From: Budorcas taxicolor | Lineage: Eukaryota > Chordata > Mammalia > Artiodactyla > Bovidae | Length of the DNA stretch: 64,000 bases | NCBI RefSeq assembly: GCF_023091745.1 | Contig: NC_068912.1 | Span: forward strand, 103,347,567 to 103,411,566 | Reading direction: 5' to 3' | In this document: in pieces, positions 1 through 9,706 of the stretch | How the letters are laid out: every line of letters starts with the position of its first letter | Numbering within the stretch: position 1 is the first letter of the stretch | Translations under genes and position numbers: made by a program | The notes under the pieces: model-generated | What the model was told of the DNA's origin: nothing | Databases searched by the model: none | Seen by the model: the letters and a program-made list of their open reading frames with translations, nothing else

Positions 1-123
1 CATACATCCTGATCCTCATCCAGGAAAGTTCTTTACCAGTGTCATACATACCCTTTCTCTAGAGAGATATTGACTTCACCTGCATTTAGAAAAGAGTTCT
101 CTGATTTTCTAAAGATATCATTC
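1..123. other. Unassigned left flank
   Basis: AT-rich sequence before the first L1 insertion. No motif, reading frame or repeat family recognised. Confidence 0.4.
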
Positions 124-792
124 TCAACTGAAACTTTTCTCTTTTTTTTTCTTTCTTTTTTTAAATTTAAATTTATTTATTTTAATTGGAGGCTAATTAC
201 TTTACAATATTGTATTGGTTTTGCCATACATCAACATGAATCCACCACGGGTGTACACGTGTTCCCCATCCTGAACCCCCCTCCTTCCCTCCCTCCCCGT
301 ACCATCCCTCTGGGTGATCCCAGTGCACCAGCCCCAAGCATCCTGTATCATGCATCGAACCTGGACTGGCAAATTGTTTCATATATGATATTATACATGT
401 TTCAATGCCATTCTACCAAATCATCCCACCCTCTCCCTCTCCCACAGAGTCCAAAAGACTGTTCTTTACATCTGTGTCTCTTTTGCTGTCTCGCATACAG
501 GGTTATCATTACCATCTTTCTAGATTCCATATGTATGCATTAGTATACTGTATTGGTGTTTTTCTTTCTGGCTTACTTCACTCTGTATAATAGGCTCCAG
601 TTTTATCCACCTCATTAGAACTGATTCAAATGTATTCTTTTTAATGGCTGAGTAATACTCCATTGTGTATATATACCACAGCTTTCTTATCCATTCATCT
701 GCTGATGAACATCTAAGTTGCTTCCATGTCCTGGCTATTATAAACAGTGCTGCGATGAACATTGGGGTACACGTGTCAACTGAGACTTTTCT
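124..792 (-). mobile_element. Ruminant L1 3' end (ORF2 C-terminus plus 3' UTR) with 17-bp TSD
   Basis: 5'-truncated L1 inserted on the minus strand. The body is 141-775: a T-rich tail at 141-180, the 3' UTR, then on the minus strand the end of ORF2 with the hallmark peptide YTMEYYSAIKKN followed by stops. TSDs are TCAACTGAAACTTTTCT (124-140) and TCAACTGAGACTTTTCT (776-792), one mismatch. It is a dead copy: only the ORF2 tail is present. The near-perfect TSD implies a fairly recent insertion. Confidence 0.9.
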
Positions 793-1009
793 AATGAAAT
801 GGATGTTTTCGTTTTTCCAATTAACCTTTACATGAACAATTTCTGATAAAATACAGCCAATTAGTAAATAAACATATGAAAAAGCATTAACAGTGGCAAC
901 CAAGGAAAAACAAACGACAGTAACATTCACTTTTCCCTAATGAGTGACAAGCTAAATTGGAAAGCAATCTGGTACATTAAAGTAAAACGTTTAAATACTT
1001 TGACCTCTC
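793..1009. other. Unassigned AT-rich spacer
   Basis: No gene or recognisable repeat between the young L1 and the older L1 fragment. Confidence 0.4.
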
Positions 1010-1400
1010 CTAGGATTTTATCCCATAATAGTAATCCAAAATAATGGAAACATCATTTGCACAATGATGTTTGATGTCCATCCAGTATATAGTAAGTTAA
1101 AAGCCACATAGATGAATAAGTATAAGGAAATATCCATTCAATGGAAGAATATTAAACAGTAACTAAAATTTTTATTAGTGGATGAGATTTTCAAATGTTG
1201 ATTATCAGTGTTCTTGTAGCTGAGTGACAATGATGGTTTATTTCAAAAGACTATGCAATGACATGGGAAATGGTTATGACACGTTAAATGAGAATACAAG
1301 GTTAAAAGTTATATTGAGCTAGGACTGCAATCCATTCGCTTTTACAGCAAACACATATCCCAGCCATATACAACCAGTTAACTGTTGAGTTAACATTCGA
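1010..1400 (+). mobile_element. Old L1 (L1M-type) ORF2 end / 3' UTR fragment
   Basis: Degraded match to the end of old mammalian L1: the ATGTCCATC..., CATTCAATGGAAGAATATT and ACATGGGAAATGGTTATGA stretches lie in the usual order. No open frame. Family level only. Confidence 0.55.
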
Positions 1401-1440
1401 AATACAGTAGCCATTTCAATGTTGCTAAAATCCGTTAGTT

Positions 1441-1580
1441 CTTTTTTTTAAGTGTTTTTTATTGTGGCAAAAGTCACACCATATAAAACACACTATTTTA
1501 ACCATAGTTACCTGTGCAGTTCAGTGGCAGTATGTACATTCATGTTGCTGCGCAACTCTCACCACCATCCATCTCCCTAA
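1441..1580 (-). mobile_element. Old L1 3' UTR (L1M-type), left half, split by an LTR
   Basis: Shows the well-known old L1 3'-end pattern: TTTTATTGTGGCAAAAGTCAC, then GTTCAGTGGCAGTATGTACATTC, then CACCACCATCCATCTCC. It stops at 1580 and resumes at 2715. The sequence between is a solo LTR flanked by CCTAA, so both halves are one element. Confidence 0.8.
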
Positions 1581-1657
1581 CGTTAAGGCCTGCCCTCAAG
1601 GCCACAGAAGCGGAACCTGGAACCAAGGTCACCTCCGAACCTGACTGAGCCCTTTTG

Positions 1658-1858
1658 AGCATGCGTGCTAAGTCACTTCAGTCGTGTCTGGCTCTTTGTG
1701 ACCCTATGGTCTGTAGCACACCAACTCCTCTGCTCATAGGATTCTCCAGGCAAGAATACTAGAGTAGGTTGCCATGCCCTCATCGTGGGGATCTTCCCAA
1801 CTCAGGGATCGAAACTGCCTCTCGGGCAGATTCTTTACCACTGAACCACCAGGCAAGT
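1658..1858 (-). mobile_element. Bov-tA-type SINE with 13-bp TSD
   Basis: Antisense Bov SINE: TTCAGTCGTGTCTGGCTC, then TTCTCCAGGCAAGAATACT, then the tRNA-like head ending CCACCAGGCAAGT. TSDs are CTGAGCCCTTTTG (1645-1657) and CTGAGTCCTTTTG (1859-1871). Inserted inside the solo LTR. Confidence 0.92.
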
Positions 1859-1878
1859 CTGAGTCCTTTTGTAAAGAG

Positions 1879-2091
1879 AAAAGTGGAAGTGAAGTCACTC
1901 AGGTGTGTCCAACTCCTTGCGACCCCATGGACTGTAGCCTACCAGGTTTCTCCATCCATGGGATTTTCCAGGCAAGGATACTGGAGTGGGTTGCCATTTT
2001 CTTCTCCAGGAGATCTTCCCAACCCAGGGATTGAACCCAGGTCTCCCACATTGTAGGCAGACGCTTCACCATCTGAGCCACTGGGGAAGTC
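1879..2091 (-). mobile_element. Bov-tA-type SINE, second copy in the LTR
   Basis: Antisense copy starting GAAGTGAAGTCACTCAGG and ending in the tRNA-like head (GAGCCACTGGGGAAGTCC). It lies about 20 bp from its neighbour, in the same host LTR and orientation. Confidence 0.9.
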
Positions 2092-2130
2092 CTGCTGCCA
2101 AAAGCCCCTCTGATCATCACTAACAAGCTC

Positions 2131-2455
2131 CAGCTCAGTTCAGTCGCTCAGGCGTGTCCAACTCTCTGTGACCCCATGAACTGCAGCACGCCAGGCCTCC
2201 CTGTCCATCACCAACTCCCGGAGTTTACCCAAATTCATGTCCATCGAGTCGGTGATGCCATCCAGCCATCTCATCCTCCGCTGTCCCCTTCTCCTCCTGC
2301 CCCCAATCCCTCCCAGCATCAGGGTCTTTTCCAATGAGTCAGCTCTTCTCATCAGGTGGCCAAAGTATTGGAGTTTCAGCTTCAGCATCAGTCCTTCCAA
2401 TGAACACCCAGGACTGATCTCCTTTAGGATGGACTGGTTGCTGACTCTCAATTAA
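2131..2455 (-). mobile_element. BovB LINE 3' end, 5'-truncated
   Basis: About 325 bp of BovB 3' end: CAGCTCAGTTCAGTCGCTC, CCATCACCAACTCCCGGAG, GGTGGCCAAAGTATTGGAG and GGACTGATCTCCTTTAGGA. On the minus strand it still encodes the BovB C-terminal peptide KLQYFGHLMRR. It lies inside the solo LTR; a possible short TSD (AAGCT) is weak. Confidence 0.9.
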
Positions 2456-2714
2456 GCTAAGGTGCCCACTCCAGTAAACACTCAATTGTGCCGCAATCAA
2501 TTGCCTAACACCAACCTTCCAGGAGTAATTTTCTTTGTCTTGAGGTTATAAAAATTGGCTATTTACCCCCCAAAACTGTCAACTCAGGAGGTTGGCCCAC
2601 TGTGCTCCCGGTGTCCACATTATCTCTGCTCTTTGTTCTTAATAAACTCACTACCTTCTGAAATGCTCTGTGTCTGGAAATTCTTTTCCAATCCATGCTC
2701 AGAATGCCTCAACA

Positions 2715-2907
2715 CCTAATTTTTTACCTTCCTAAACAGAAACTCTATCCTCATTAAATATCAACCCCCCATTCCCCTCCCCTACCCCACTCCCACCCTC
2801 TTGTCTGGCATCTACCAGTATACCTTCTGATTCCATGAATTTGACTATTTTAGGTATCTGCTGTAAGTGGAATCAAACAGGAGTAGCCTGCACCTAATGT
2901 ATATTGG
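2715..2907 (-). mobile_element. Old L1 3' UTR, right half
   Basis: Resumes the element of 1441-1580: AAACAGAAACTCTATCC..ATTAAAT, a C-rich tract (CCCCATTCCCCTCCCC), CCATGAATTTGACTATTTTAGG and AAGTGGAATCA follow in the canonical order. Confidence 0.8.
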
Positions 2908-2916
2908 AATGCATTT

Positions 2917-3213
2917 TTAAATTTTATATTTACTTATTTATTTTTGACTGCACTGCATCTTTGTTGCTGCACGCAGGTCTTCTCTGGTTACTTCAACGGG
3001 GGGTTTCTCTCTAGTTTCAGTGCGAGGGTTCCTCATTGCAGTGGCTTCTCTTGCTGCAGTCCATGGGCTCTAGACACACGGTCTTCAGCAGTTGCGGCAC
3101 ATGGGCTTAGTTTCTCCAAAGCATGTGGGATTTTCCTGGACCAGGAGTTGAACTCATGTCCGCTGCAATGCCAGGGGGATTCTTAACCACTGGACCACTA
3201 GGGAAGTCCCTGA
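2917..3213 (-). mobile_element. tRNA-Glu-head SINE (CHR/SINE2 type), near full length
   Basis: Antisense: a T-rich/ATTT tail at 2917-2945, body, and head reading (minus strand) GGGACTTCCCTAGTGGTCC...GGTTAAGAATC. TSD AATGCATTT at 2908-2916 and 3214-3222, exact. Confidence 0.9.
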
Positions 3214-3224
3214 AATGCATTTGA

Positions 3225-3325
3225 ATATATGTCCTACAAACAGATATTACCATTTTTCCCTCTATGCTATAAGTAGGTTCTCATTAGTTATTTTATATAT
3301 ACTAGTATATACATGTTTAAAAAAA
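3225..3325 (-). mobile_element. L1 3' UTR scrap
   Basis: TAAGTAGGTTCTCATTAGTTATTTTATATATACTAGT is in pieces the familiar L1 3' UTR pattern in antisense. Short, no coding content. Confidence 0.5.
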
Positions 3326-3336
3326 AACTGGTTTAA

Positions 3337-4388
3337 AATTCACCATTCAAAAAACAAAGATCATGGCATCCAGTCCCATCACTTCATGGCAAATTTGTTG
3401 TTCAGTCTCTCAGTCATGTCTGACTGTTTGCAACCTCCATGCATTTGCAGCATGCCAGGCTTCCTTGACCTTCACCATCTCCAGGAGTTTGCTCAAATTC
3501 ATGTACACTGAGTCAGTGATGACATTCAACCATCTTGTCCTCTGTCATCCCCTTCTCTTCCTAGCTTCTCTTTGCCAGCATCAGGATCTTTTCCAGTGAG
3601 TCAGTTCTTCACATCAGGTGGCCAAAGTATTGGAGCTTCAGCTTCAGCATCAGTCCTTCCAATGAATATTAAGGACTGATCTCCTTTAGGATGGACTGGT
3701 TAGATCTCCTTGCAGTCCAAGGGGCTCTCAAGAGTCTCCTCCAACACCACAGTTCAAAAGCATCAATTCTTTGGCACTCACCCTTCTTTATAGTCCAACT
3801 CTCACATCCATACATGACTACTGGAAAAACCACAGCTTTGACTATACTGTTGGCAAAGCAATGTCTCTGCTTTTCAATATGCTGTTTAGGTTTGTCATAG
3901 CTTTTCTTCCAAGGAGCAAGCATCTTTTAATTTCATGTTTGCAGTCACTGTCCATAGTGATTTTGTAACCCAAGAAAATAAAGTCTGTCACTATTTACAT
4001 TGTTTCCCCATGTATTTGCCATGAAGTAATGGGACTGGATGCCATGATCTTCATTCTTGGAATGCTGAGTTTTAAGCCAGCTTTTTCGCTCTCCTCTTTC
4101 ACCCTCATCAAGAAGCTCTTTAGTTCCTCTTCACTTTCTGCCATAAGGGTGGTGTCATCTGCATATCTGAGGTTATTGATAGTTCTCCCACCAATCTTAA
4201 TTCCAGCTTATGCTTCATCCAGCCCAGCATTTTCACATGATGTACTCTGCATATAAGTTAAATAAGCAGGGTGACAATATACAGCCTTGACGTACTCCTT
4301 TCCCAATTTTGAACCAATCTGTTGATCCATGTCTGGTTCTAACTATTGCATTGCAAATAGATGGGGTAAAAATGCAAACAGTGACAGA
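3337..4388 (+). mobile_element. BovB fragment in sense orientation, interrupted by another BovB
   Basis: Two pieces (3337-3394 and 4359-4388) read continuously as BovB sense sequence around ...ATCATGGCATCC...CACTTCATGGCAAAT | AGATGGGG..AACAGTGACAG. The break is filled by an antisense BovB insertion flanked by the host's own CATGGCAAAT duplicate. The 3' side is abruptly joined to a mariner remnant. Confidence 0.8.
3395..4348 (-). mobile_element. BovB LINE, 954 bp, 5'-truncated, inserted into sense BovB
   Basis: Antisense BovB running from its 3' end (TTGTTGTTCAGTCTCTCAG) to the RT domain. The minus strand encodes broken BovB pieces, for example KAVVFPVVMYGCESWTIKK. TSD CATGGCAAAT (3385-3394) and CATTGCAAAT (4349-4358), one mismatch. 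The RT frame carries stops; it is a dead copy. Confidence 0.9.
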
Positions 4389-4973
4389 AAAAGCTCCCAA
4401 GCACTTCCCAAAGCCAAACTTGCACCAAAAAACAAAAGGTCATGGCCACAGGTGATCTGCTGCCTGTTTGATCCACTACAGCTTTCTGAATCCTGGCAAA
4501 ACCACTGTATCTGAGAAGTATGCTCAGTAAATCAATGAGATGCACCAAAACTGCAATGCCTGCAGCAGACATTGGTCAATAGAAAGGACACAATTCTTCT
4601 CCACGATAATGCCTGACCGCAGGTTGCACAATCAATGCTTCAAAAGTTGAACGAATTGGTCTATGAAATTTTGCCTCATCTGCCATATTCACCTGACCTC
4701 CCACCAACCGACTACCACTTCTTAAGCATCTTGACAACTTTTTGCAGGAAAAATGCTTCCACAACCAGTAGGAGGCAGAAAATGCTTCCAAGATTTCATT
4801 GAATCCCAAAGCATGGATTTTTACGCTACAGGAATAAACAAACCTACTTCTCAAAATAGGCAAAAATGTGTCGATTTTAATGGTTCCTGTTTTGATTAAT
4901 AAACGTGTTTGAGCCTAGTTATAATGATTTAAAATTCTTGGTCCAAAACTGCAATTACTTTTGGACCAACCTA
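4389..4973 (+). pseudogene. Mariner transposase remnant (C-terminal half) with 3' terminal repeat
   Basis: Reading through stops and frameshifts, the plus strand gives mariner transposase pieces in order: KAPKHFPKPNLHQKTK, SEKYAQ, LLHDNA-like (CACGATAATGC), then DFYATGINK near the C-terminus. The right terminal inverted repeat is at 4945-4973 (ACTGCAATTACTTTTGGACC core, the classic mariner end). The N-terminal half and left repeat are missing. Cecropia/Hsmar2-like by peptide recognition; a fossil with no function. Confidence 0.8.
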
Positions 4974-4976
4974 GTA

Positions 4977-5056
4977 GTTCTCCAACCAGGGATGGAACCC
5001 AGGCCCCTAAAGTAGAAGTTCAGAGTCCGAACCACTGGACTGCTGGGGCATTCCTT
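4977..5056 (-). mobile_element. tRNA-Glu-head SINE, head fragment
   Basis: The minus strand reads GGAATGCCCCAGCAGTCCAG...GGTTCCATCCCTGGTTGGA, the tRNA-derived head only. It abuts the mariner end, so the mariner or a deletion removed the remainder. Confidence 0.7.
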
Positions 5057-5059
5057 GCT

Positions 5060-5640
5060 CTAATCTTTATTATTCCTTTCCTCTCAGTAACTTTGGTTTT
5101 AGTTGGTTCATTTTCTAATTCCTTAAATTGTAAAGTTAGGTTGTTAATTGGAGATCACTCTTCTTTTTTTACTGTAGACATTTATAGTTATAAACTTCTC
5201 CTTAGCACTGCTTTCACCATATCTGATAAATTTTTTTCTTTTAATTTTAAAGATTAAGGTATGATTGACATGTTTTGACATGTATTTTTGTTTTCATTCA
5301 TCTCTAAATATTTTCTGATTTCTCCTGTGATTTCTTCTTTGATCCATTGATTGTTTGAGTGTGTTAATTTCCACAAATCTGAGAATTTCCCCATTTTACT
5401 TGTTATTGGTTTCTAACTTCATCCTGCTGTGTCAAAGAAGATATTTTGTATGATATCTCAAATCCCCTGAGACTGCATCTATGAGCTAACGTACACTCTG
5501 TCCTGGAAAATGCCCCACATGCCCTTGAGAAGAATGTTATACTGCTGTTGTTGGGTAGAGCATGCTGTGTACGTTGTTAGGTCTAGTTGGTTGACTGTGT
5601 TTTGTCTTCTTTTTCCCCCATCTTCTGTCTGGTTGTTCTT
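5060..5640 (-). mobile_element. Old L1 ORF2 fragment
   Basis: Antisense L1 ORF2: CTTAGCACTGCTTTCACC, TGTGATTTCTTCTTTGATCCATTG, GAGAAGAATGTTATACTGCTGTTGTTGGGTAGAG and TTAGGTCTAGTTGGTTG (in pieces) are in canonical order. A short T-rich insertion sits near 5228-5275. Frame destroyed. Confidence 0.8.
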
Positions 5641-6065
5641 ATTGTGACTTTCATTCCAAGACAGTTTGCTTTTATTTCAGTTCTTGCCAGCCCACATTCA
5701 TGCCTATAATTGGCAATACAGTTTTATACCAATTCTTATCTAACCATAAACAGAATCACAAGGAGCAAGATAATTTCTAAGGCTACAGTCTATTTTTGGT
5801 CTTGCCTAATCATGTGTTTCTTCTGCTTCAAGAACCCTCTTCGCTTAATACTAGAGTTCCCAGGCACATTATTATCATCCATTTGATCTTAATTATGTGT
5901 GTCATCAGAGCCTGCTCACCGCTGTCTCTTGGACTGTTCTCCTTTGCATCTTCAGACTATTCTAATTCAACCTTGAATTTGATAAAATATTTTCCTTAGG
6001 TGGAGTCTATGTGTGGTAGTTTTTCTGAATCCTTGTATGTTTGAAAATGTTTTCCTTTGAAACAA
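5641..6065. other. Unassigned stretch
   Basis: No gene seen. Low-GC unique-looking sequence; 6001-6060 faintly resembles L1. No long frame with coding character. Confidence 0.35.
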
Positions 6066-6290
6066 ACCCACAGGTATAGAGAACAAACTAGTGGTTACCA
6101 GTGGGAAAAGGATGGAGGGACAATATAGGGATGGGAGATCAAGAGGTACAAACTATTGGGTGTAAGATGAGCTACAAGAATGTATTGTACAACACAGAGA
6201 ATGTAGCCAAAATTTTGTAATAACTGTAAATGGAGTATAACATTTAAAATTGTATAAATACATTTACGGAGGAGAAACAACTAAATTTCT
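6066..6290 (+). mobile_element. L1 3' UTR fragment, sense
   Basis: GAGAACAAACTAGTGGTTACCAGTGGG, then GGGATGGGAGAT, then TGTACAACACAGAGAATGTAGCC and an A-rich end match (in pieces) the 3' UTR of old mammalian L1. Confidence 0.7.
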
Positions 6291-6448
6291 TTTAAAAGAA
6301 ATAAAAATGTTTCGTTTTGTTTTTGTACTGCCAGATGGATCCTGTCCTTGCTGGATTTAGGATTATTTAATCACAGAGCCCATTTCCCTCAATAGTCTGT
6401 AGACATTCAACTACATTTTCTCTTTAATTGTTATAAAAGAAATATCCA

Positions 6449-6760
6449 GGGCTTCCCCAGCAGTACAGTGGCTAAGAATCTGCTTGGAAATGCAGGGGAT
6501 ACGAGTTCAATCCCTGGTCTGGAAGATTCCACGTGCCTCGGAGCAGCTAAGCTTATGCATAGCAACTACTGAGCCCATGCACCACAATTACTGAAACCTG
6601 CATGTAGAGCCTGGGCGCACAACAAGGGAAGCCACAGCAATGAGGAGCCTACGCACCGCCACAAAGAGTGTCTCCCTGCTCACCACAGCTTGACAAAGGC
6701 TGAGTGCCACAACCAAGACCCAGCGCAACCGAAAAATAATAGTTATTATAAAATAAAAAG
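6449..6760 (+). mobile_element. tRNA-Glu-head SINE, full length
   Basis: Head GGCTTCCCCAGCAGTACAG...GGCTAAGAATC, box-B-like GAGTTCAATCC, repeated GCACCACAA/CACCGCCAC body and an A/AT-rich tail. TSD AAAAGAAATATCCA (6435-6448) and AAAAGAAATATTCA (6761-6774). Confidence 0.92.
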
Positions 6761-6774
6761 AAAAGAAATATTCA

Positions 6775-7324
6775 ATGTAAGGCAGAGTCTTTTTTCCTTC
6801 TGTAGGTAACCTGATCTTTTTATAAAAGTTTGTAAGATTTTTTTTTCTTGATCCTTAAAATTTAATGTCTTTTTGCCTTTAAAAAAAAATCATGCCTAAG
6901 ATTAGCTGAGCACTTTGCATCTAGAGGCTCCCTTTTCTTAAAATCCAGGAGGTTTTCATCTAAAATCTATCTTTTCCACTTGACTATCTATACTCATATG
7001 CATTTTCACATATAGGCCAAAGGACTGGAATTTGCCTGGGTTTTTCAATGGCCAAGTAAGCCCACATTCAACTAGACAAAGCTGTATTTTTCTATTTGTG
7101 CTTTAAGTATGACTTCTCCTTTTTCCTTTTCTACACTCTGTAATTCCTGTTATTAGCATGTTCAAGCTTCCCAGTCCTATCATTTGAGTCAGCCATTTTT
7201 CACTCATGATTTCAATTTCTTTGTATTTTTACTCTGTATCATGAGAATTTTTTAATTTAAGCATCAATCAGAATGTTAAATCAGTTCTCATCTCTGATCA
7301 TAGTTCTTAATTAATTTGCCAATT
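6775..7324. other. Unassigned AT-rich stretch
   Basis: About 550 bp with T and A runs. No gene and no confident repeat family. Confidence 0.35.
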
Positions 7325-7468
7325 TTTTTTTTGCTTGCTCACTCTGTTTCGTTTTGTTTTTCGCTGTGCTGCATGGCCTGTGGAATCTTTGTTCCCCAAC
7401 TAGTGACTGAACCCAGGCCACTGCAGTGAAAGCCCTGAGTCCTAACCGCTGGACCGCCAGGGGATTCC
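7325..7468 (-). mobile_element. tRNA-Glu-head SINE, internally shortened
   Basis: A T-run tail (7325-7335) then a shortened body and a head reading (minus strand) GGAATCCCCTGGCGGTCCAG...GGTTAGGACTC. Confidence 0.85.
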
Positions 7469-7969
7469 GGACAAGTTTTTTAATTTAGAAATTGTCTTGC
7501 AGTGCGGGAAAATCTGTGTTGAAGTTCAGCTGTATCGCCCTGAGAGTTCTTACTGTACCTTTGTTTCAATTTATCACTCACGGGCTCCACCTCAAGAGGA
7601 CCCTCTGTTGCGGTTGCTCAGCTTTGTCTCTCTCCTCTAAAATGCTGTCCCCCTTAAATGGACGACAATTCATGTGTGAGCTGGAGATTCCCATGTAGGT
7701 CTGACAATCCAGCAAAAGGTGAAAGTCATGCAATTTCGTGTTCTGAAAAGCCAATAACAAACTGGCTAGTAATAATGACCGCTCCTTTGCTTTCTGGCCT
7801 CTTCTCGGGTATAAGTTAAGACTACTGTTCATCTCTCAGCTGAAATAGGTACCACCCACCTTCCAAGATTGCCAGCAAGATCAGATTTCCCCCAAAGACC
7901 ATACATAGCAGGAAATAGAGCAAATGAAAAGCTCGATCACTCTCACTTAAAAATTTAACATCATGAGCG
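7469..7969. other. Unassigned unique-looking stretch
   Basis: Contains short chance open frames on both strands (for example 7578-7832 minus) with no recognisable domain or start context. No gene called. Confidence 0.35.
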
Positions 7970-8380
7970 AAAGGCCTCGTTAAACAAAATTAGAATAAAC
8001 AACATATATTGAAGAAAGATTTGTAATATACGTTAGAATATAGATACCATTAGCACATAAATAAAGCACACAAGTCAACGGAAATAACCCTATATCCCAC
8101 TTTTTAGATGAGTGTTCCTTAATTCAACAAACAAGACATACAAATGACCAATACAACATGGAAACATATTCAGATTCACCAGTAAAGAACCAAGGTATCA
8201 TTTTTCACCCATTAAACTGGCTCTTCTTTTCTTCGGGATAATAGCAGTGTTGGCAAAGGTGGAGTGAGGAGGATGCTCTCATGTTGGCAGGAGCATATAT
8301 ATATTGATACATTTTGGGGGAAGCCATTTGGAAGCAATTTTATGTATAAGAAACCTTAAAGTATCCACACCCTTTGTAGT
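7970..8380 (+). mobile_element. Old L1 ORF2/3' fragment (L1M-type), degraded
   Basis: AACAAGACATACAAATGACCAA, TTCACCCATTAAACTGGC, AGCAGTGTTGGCAAAGGTGG and GATGCTCTCATGTTGGCAGGAG occur (in pieces) in the same order as in old L1 elements. Many stops. Confidence 0.55.
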
Positions 8381-8534
8381 TAGTGTTGCTTTTGCTTGTC
8401 TGGCAACAGCACCTTAATTTTCTTTGAGGAAATACAGACCTGGTAGGATTTTCAAACAGTGCCCTGTGCTCCTTTGCTCAAGAGTAAAGCACATAAGCCA
8501 AGCTAAGTCAACCAGATTCTCTTTCTTAGAAATC
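8381..8534. other. Possible LTR-derived scrap
   Basis: AAGCCAAGCTAAGTCAACCAGATTCTC recalls (in pieces) LTR-type sequence, but the match is too short to assign. Confidence 0.25.
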
Positions 8535-8690
8535 TGAATCTTGAGATGACGATGATGACTGCTAATAGTAGCAGTAACATCTGCTGAATTCTCACTCTGT
8601 TCTAGGCACTATATTGTGCATTTTATAGCCTTATAAACAACTCTTGTCAGTGAGGTACATTACTATGTCTATTTTGCAGATGGAACTAAT
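8535..8690 (+). mobile_element. MIR SINE
   Basis: TGCTGAATTCTCACTCTGTTCTAGGCACTATATTGTGC..ATTTTGCAGATG is the MIR core and 3' pattern, degraded. Confidence 0.7.
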
Positions 8691-8830
8691 AATACTAATT
8701 ATATTATTAATATAATAATTAGTATACTTCTACTAATATTATTATTACTAATAAGATTACTATTACTATGATATTACTACTACTATTAATATTAATATTA
8801 ATATTATTAGTAGTTACTAATAATATTCAC
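8685..8830. repeat. AT-rich (ATT/TAA)n low-complexity block
   Basis: Almost only A, T and short TACT units. It contains a near-palindrome around CTAATTATATTATTAATA near 8694-8725, which could extrude a cruciform. Confidence 0.85.
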
Positions 8831-8866
8831 CAAGATCAATAATCACTGAAGATATCTTAAAGATAC

Positions 8867-9389
8867 TGTATTCATTATCCACTGCTGCAAAACAAATTAC
8901 ACCAAAACTCACTGGCTTAAAATGACAAACATTAACCTTGAAGTTAACATAAGTCATGAATTCAAGAGGTCCTTAGCTGATGCTTCCTGCTCAGGGTCTC
9001 TCAGGATTGCAGTCAAAATGTCAACCAAAGCTGCAGTCATACGAAAGCTTGACTGGAACTAGGGAATTGCTCTCATGATGGCCCACTGACAAGGCTGTTG
9101 GCAGGAAGGACCCCACCACCCAGGGCCTCTCCATGGGGCTGCTAGATAGCCTCAAGACATGGCAGCTGCAGGCTTCCCTTAGATCAAGTGATCAATGAGA
9201 AATCAAGGTGAAAGTCACAGTGTTTCCTGTGCCTAGATTCAGAAGTCACAGACCATTATTTCTGCCATATTTTACTCATCAGATGTAAATTGCTAAGTAC
9301 AGCCCACATGATATAAAACGGGATTGGGCTCCACTTCTTGAAAGAAGGATTATCAGAAAAACTCGCATGCATCTTTGAAAACTGCCACA
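8867..9389 (-). mobile_element. Solo LTR, MaLR/ERVL-type, with exact 5-bp TSD
   Basis: 523 bp bounded by TG...CA (TGTATTCATTATCCACTGC ... AACTGCCACA) and flanked by GATAC at 8862-8866 and 9390-9394. Internal landmarks (ACAAATTACACCAAAACTC, AGGGTCTCTCAGGATTGCAG, CCATATTTTACTCATCAG) are those of an old MaLR-type LTR in reverse. Exact subfamily not determined. Confidence 0.75.
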
Positions 9390-9394
9390 GATAC

Positions 9395-9587
9395 CACCCA
9401 TTAGTTCTGCTTCATAGATCAGCAGATCTTCCCTGGGTCCCATCCGCTCTACGGCTTGTTCAGCCTTTTGTTTCTTTGAATTACATTCCTTGAAAATATT
9501 CCCTCACTTTTGTCTTAGTTACTCAAGCCATTTCTGTTGCTTTCTACAACAGCCTTCTTTAAAATACCACCAAAAACAAAAAAAAAT
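9395..9587. other. Unassigned spacer
   Basis: No feature recognised between the solo LTR and the next SINE. Confidence 0.35.
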
Positions 9588-9706
9588 TGGGATTTCTCTG
9601 ACAGTTCAGTGGTTAAGACTTTGCCTTCCAATGCAGGGGGTGCAGATTCAATTCCTGGTTAGGGATCTAAGATCCCACATGCCTCACAGCAAAAAAAAAA
9701 AAAACA
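9588..9706 (+). mobile_element. tRNA-Glu-head SINE, short form
   Basis: GGGATTTCTCTGACAGTTCAG...GGTTAAGACTTTGCC, GATTCAATTCCTGG, then GCCTCACAGC directly into a poly-A run (9690-9703). Head only with tail. Confidence 0.88.

Larger units (their letters stand above)
1581..2714 (+). mobile_element. Solo LTR (endogenous retrovirus) carrying three nested retroposons
   Basis: LTR pieces lie at 1581-1657, about 1872-1878, 2092-2130 and 2455-2714, about 390 bp in total. Terminal inverted ends are CGTTAAGGC and GCCTCAACA (the left one is a mutated TGTTGAGGC), and the flanks are a 5-bp CCTAA duplication (1576-1580, 2715-2719). TTATAAAA near 2546 is a candidate TATA box and AATAAA near 2641 a polyadenylation signal, which fixes the plus orientation. 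There is no internal retroviral region, so it is a solo LTR, probably class I by layout. Confidence 0.75.

Noticed and set aside
70..543. 157-codon plus frame at the left end
   Set aside because: It is the antisense of an L1 3' UTR.
6449..6520. tRNA-like heads of CHR and Bov SINEs as tRNA genes
   Set aside because: They lack a proper cloverleaf and 3' end, continue directly into SINE bodies and carry TSDs.
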